A stretch of DNA of 8,570 nt, from the NCBI GenBank assembly GCA_011048855.1, contig DSCZ01000212.1:1-8570 (forward strand), written 5' to 3'. Shown in pieces: positions 6,639-8,570 of the stretch. The translations under genes were made by a program, and so were the position numbers. Below the pieces are notes generated by a model. It saw only the letters and a program-made list of their open reading frames with translations, was not told the DNA's origin and ran no database searches. The stretch is from Desulfobacteraceae bacterium (GTDB taxonomy: Bacteria; Desulfobacterota; DSM-4660; Desulfatiglandales; Desulfatiglandaceae). Position 1 is the stretch's first letter, and each line of letters starts with the position of its first letter.

Positions 6639-6656
6639 CGCACACTTCTTTGTGCA
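6639..6656. promoter_or_regulatory. Activator binding site B (11/12 match to TGCACA-N6-TGTGCA)
   Basis: CGCACA-CTTCTT-TGTGCA matches the proposed dyad at 11 of 12 fixed positions, with GCACA and TGTGC forming a perfect inverted repeat. It is centred about 150 bases upstream of the predicted sigma-54 start of the activator gene, in tandem with site A. Confidence 0.6.
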
Positions 6657-6756
6657 TTCATGTAGGAACAGAGGTCTCATCAAACATTTCAAAACAGGGT
6701 TCAATGGGTTTTTGGTAAAGAAAAGAACAAGGCAAACATTTAAAAAGGAGGAAAAG

Positions 6757-7749
6757 ATGGCCGGACAACTCAGTGTTTTTTTACAATCGGAAATAAACAT
6801 TTTTCTTTATCGCGTTTTTGGATGGAACATTGCACGTTTCATGGTCTTTCTGCTTGGCAAACTCCATTTCTTTATCAGCTTCCGGGATCGAAAGCGCATC
6901 ACTGAAGCTGTTCACCAGGCGGTCGGACAAGGCATGCCCGTAAAGAAATTCTCAGGACTGCTTTCAAAGGTCTTCGAGGGAATTTTTTCGCATTATTATG
7001 AGAAGCTCTACATAGCATACGAGCACGCACCCAAGGCGACTAAATTCCTCAAGACGGCCATAGAACCGGATGGCCTTGATTTATTGAGAAAAAAAATCAG
7101 CAACGGCAAGGGGGTCCTTATGGTAACAGGTCATTATGGGGCCATAGAATTCATTCCCACTTTTCTCGCCGTTCATGGTTTCAAAGTCTCGATGATCGCC
7201 AAATTCAAGACCGAACAATTAAGGAAAAAAGTCTTCCGCCAGGCTGAAATATACGGAATCAGGCTCCTGGATGCCGGTTCCGGCATTGACATACTACGAA
7301 CCGCGGTAAAAGAATTGAAACAGAATCGAATTCTTGTTACAGAGTGCGATGAAATGGAGGAATGGCGTCCATCATCAAAGCAGTCCATCTCTTTTCTAGG
7401 TCGGGTCACCGGCCTGGACAGGACAATAAACGCACTTCATAAAAGAACAGGAGCCGAGGTGGTCTTTTCACTTATTCATCGCCACAACCTGAATAAATAT
7501 CGATTTATAGCCCATTCGGTCGAAGGAAGTGTCAAGGGGGAAAGGTGCGTTGGTTCCGAGTTGCTGAAGATTCTCGAATGGTATATTCTGCAGTATCCTG
7601 AGCAGTGGTACCAGTGGAAAAATTACTTTTTGATAGGTGCATCCGGCTCCCATGCCCCCAGCTCTCGAATCATGAAGGTAAGATATCCGGCTGCAGGACC
7701 TTTTCCCGAACATGCATTTCAACCGCTGCTTCAGCGCGTTGAATCCTGA
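6757..7749 (+). CDS. LpxL/HtrB-type lysophospholipid (lipid A) acyltransferase family protein
   Basis: The protein has 330 residues from the ATG at 6757. AAGGAGG five bases upstream decides this start over an in-frame ATG at 6547, whose extension runs through promoter elements. The family's HX4(D/E) catalytic motif is present as H126-YGAI-E131 in VTGHYGAIEF. Further family features are the following GFKVSMIAKF stretch (141-150), a central E196-CDE segment and the C-terminal YPEQWYQWKNYF (280-291), like the P-x-Q-W-x-W seen in lipid A acyltransferases. The N-terminus has a hydrophobic stretch (about 24-41) that may anchor it at the inner membrane. Members add a secondary acyl chain to lipid A, but others acylate other glycolipids, so the substrate is not certain. 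The gene is divergent from the sigma-54 activator, and the sensor gene follows after 67 bases with no clear terminator between. Confidence 0.85.
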   Translation: MAGQLSVFLQSEINIFLYRVFGWNIARFMVFLLGKLHFFISFRDRKRITEAVHQAVGQGMPVKKFSGLLSKVFEGIFSHYYEKLYIAYEHAPKATKFLKTAIEPDGLDLLRKKISNGKGVLMVTGHYGAIEFIPTFLAVHGFKVSMIAKFKTEQLRKKVFRQAEIYGIRLLDAGSGIDILRTAVKELKQNRILVTECDEMEEWRPSSKQSISFLGRVTGLDRTINALHKRTGAEVVFSLIHRHNLNKYRFIAHSVEGSVKGERCVGSELLKILEWYILQYPEQWYQWKNYFLIGASGSHAPSSRIMKVRYPAAGPFPEHAFQPLLQRVES

Positions 7750-7816
7750 CATGCTGCTGCCATTGTAGAAAAAACCGGAGGGATCCCCAGAACCCTTTAG
7801 ATATGGTACCGGGATA

Positions 7817-8570
7817 ATGAAGAAAGAAACCAGCTGCATCAACACCAGGGCGATAATCGAGTACGTCCGGGAACACAACAACGGCGACTGCTCGCCCCTG
7901 TTCGGCGACCTTGACCCCGAAATCGACAGTCTGAGCGAGCCGACGGAATTTTTCACGGATCCCAACAACTGGATATCCTGCGGGGTGGCCTGCAAGCTTT
8001 ACGACCGTGCCTCGAAACTCTTGGACGACCCAAAGGTGGCCTTTAAAATTGCCAGGTTCGCCGTTGAAAGAACATCGTTCGGATATGTTCAGCGCATTGT
8101 TATAAAAGCATTCTGGTCCATCAGGAAGGGTCTGCAGAATCTTCAGAAAATCAACGATCGATGGAATCGAAGCAAACGGGTGGAACTTGTCGAAATCAGC
8201 GGCAATGAAGCGATGATAAGGCTTCACTGGGATCCGACAATGGAGGTTTGCAAGCATCTGTGCTTGATGAACCAGGGCAGTTACACCTTTATGCCTCTCG
8301 TATGGGGAGGAAAACCGCTCTATCTAAAAGAAACGAGCTGCTTCTTTGAAGGCGCGCCGTATTGTGAATATCACCTCAAGTGGACCTTCCGAAACAGGGT
8401 ACATGAAATATTTTCGAGGCTTTTCACCTCAAAGAGCGTCCTGAAGGAAACGATCCGCGAGATGGAAGCCGATAAAAGAATAATTGAAGAAAAGTACGAA
8501 GAAGTGAACAGGCTCAATGAGACGCTCGGCTACAAAATCCGGCAGTTGGTGGCTATACAGCAAACAGGGA
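7817..8570 (+). CDS. Cytoplasmic sensor protein with a V4R-like N-terminal region and coiled coil (3' end outside the window)
   Basis: The frame runs from the ATG at 7817 to the right edge, giving 251 residues. There is no signal peptide or membrane segment. Residues 8-190 look like a compact sensory domain. Its end, C175-FFEGAPYC183-EYHLKW, recalls the C-terminal cysteine motif of V4R/XylR-N type small-molecule binding domains. Further cysteines (C7, C25, C55, C59, C145, C149) could join in metal or ligand binding. Residues about 205-245 are a charged helix, probably coiled coil, and LVAIQQTG at the edge looks like the lead-in to a GAF domain. From memory of similar deltaproteobacterial proteins, the missing output may be a cyclase, kinase or GGDEF domain, but the window cannot show which. 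The ribosome site is weak (CCGGGATA before the ATG). It is 67 bases downstream of the acyltransferase gene and may be cotranscribed. The opposite-strand frames here are non-coding. Confidence 0.7.
   Translation, partial: MKKETSCINTRAIIEYVREHNNGDCSPLFGDLDPEIDSLSEPTEFFTDPNNWISCGVACKLYDRASKLLDDPKVAFKIARFAVERTSFGYVQRIVIKAFWSIRKGLQNLQKINDRWNRSKRVELVEISGNEAMIRLHWDPTMEVCKHLCLMNQGSYTFMPLVWGGKPLYLKETSCFFEGAPYCEYHLKWTFRNRVHEIFSRLFTSKSVLKETIREMEADKRIIEEKYEEVNRLNETLGYKIRQLVAIQQTG

Larger units (their letters stand above)
6448..6756. other. Divergent regulatory region between activator and acyltransferase genes
   Basis: This 309-base stretch holds no convincing gene. The frame of the acyltransferase is open upstream to 6547, but that extension covers a sigma-70 promoter and two dyads and has no ribosome site. 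From left to right it contains the activator leader, a minus-strand sigma-54 promoter (6508-6523), a plus-strand sigma-70 promoter (6571-6599), two dyads (6617-6656) and a long acyltransferase leader. No hairpin of note was seen in the leader. Confidence 0.7.

Noticed and set aside
6547..6756. Seventy-residue in-frame N-terminal extension of the acyltransferase
   Set aside because: It has no ribosome site, covers the sigma-70 promoter and both dyads, and the ATG at 6757 has AAGGAGG at ideal spacing.
7468..8257. Two overlapping minus-strand open frames of 175 and 195 residues
   Set aside because: They lie opposite the acyltransferase and sensor genes, have no recognisable motifs, and mirror well-supported coding frames.

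Overview
The window looks like chromosomal DNA from a deltaproteobacterium-type bacterium (Desulfobacterota/Syntrophobacterales-like). This is inferred from the family mix: an NtrC-type sigma-54 activator, a lone receiver, an LpxL/HtrB-type acyltransferase (so a Gram-negative), a DASS transporter, a zinc-ribbon/Yip1 protein, and a sensor with a V4R-like N-terminal region. No rRNA, tRNA, CRISPR array, insertion sequence or phage gene was seen.

Left part (1-2457, minus strand): an apparent three-gene operon. It starts with a 92-aa four-cysteine protein whose spacing resembles actinobacterial WhiB proteins. This overlaps by 14 bases a zinc-ribbon plus Yip1-like membrane protein, followed 28 bases later by a UvrD/PcrA/Rep-type helicase that runs off the left edge. 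Divergent from it (2691-4160, plus) is a DASS/SLC13-type anion transporter with a near-consensus sigma-70 promoter and altered ion-binding signature motifs.

Middle part (4276-6447, minus strand): a single-receiver response regulator with an unexplained N-terminal extension, and upstream of it a complete NtrC-family sigma-54 activator (receiver, AAA+, Fis-type HTH). Each gene is preceded by its own -24/-12 promoter. About 105-150 bases upstream of each promoter lie dyads of one shared form, TGCACA-N6-TGTGCA: one perfect copy before the receiver gene and two 11/12 copies before the activator gene. The simplest reading is that the activator binds these dyads, controls its own gene and activates the receiver gene.

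Right part (6757-8570, plus strand): a lysophospholipid (lipid A type) acyltransferase, then the start of a cytoplasmic sensor protein that leaves the window at the right edge. The acyltransferase has a good sigma-70 promoter, and the two activator-gene dyads fall just downstream of its predicted transcription start. Activator binding could therefore switch on the activator gene while hindering transcription of the acyltransferase gene. This two-promoter, three-dyad circuit is the most interesting structure in the window. The WhiB-like protein is second.
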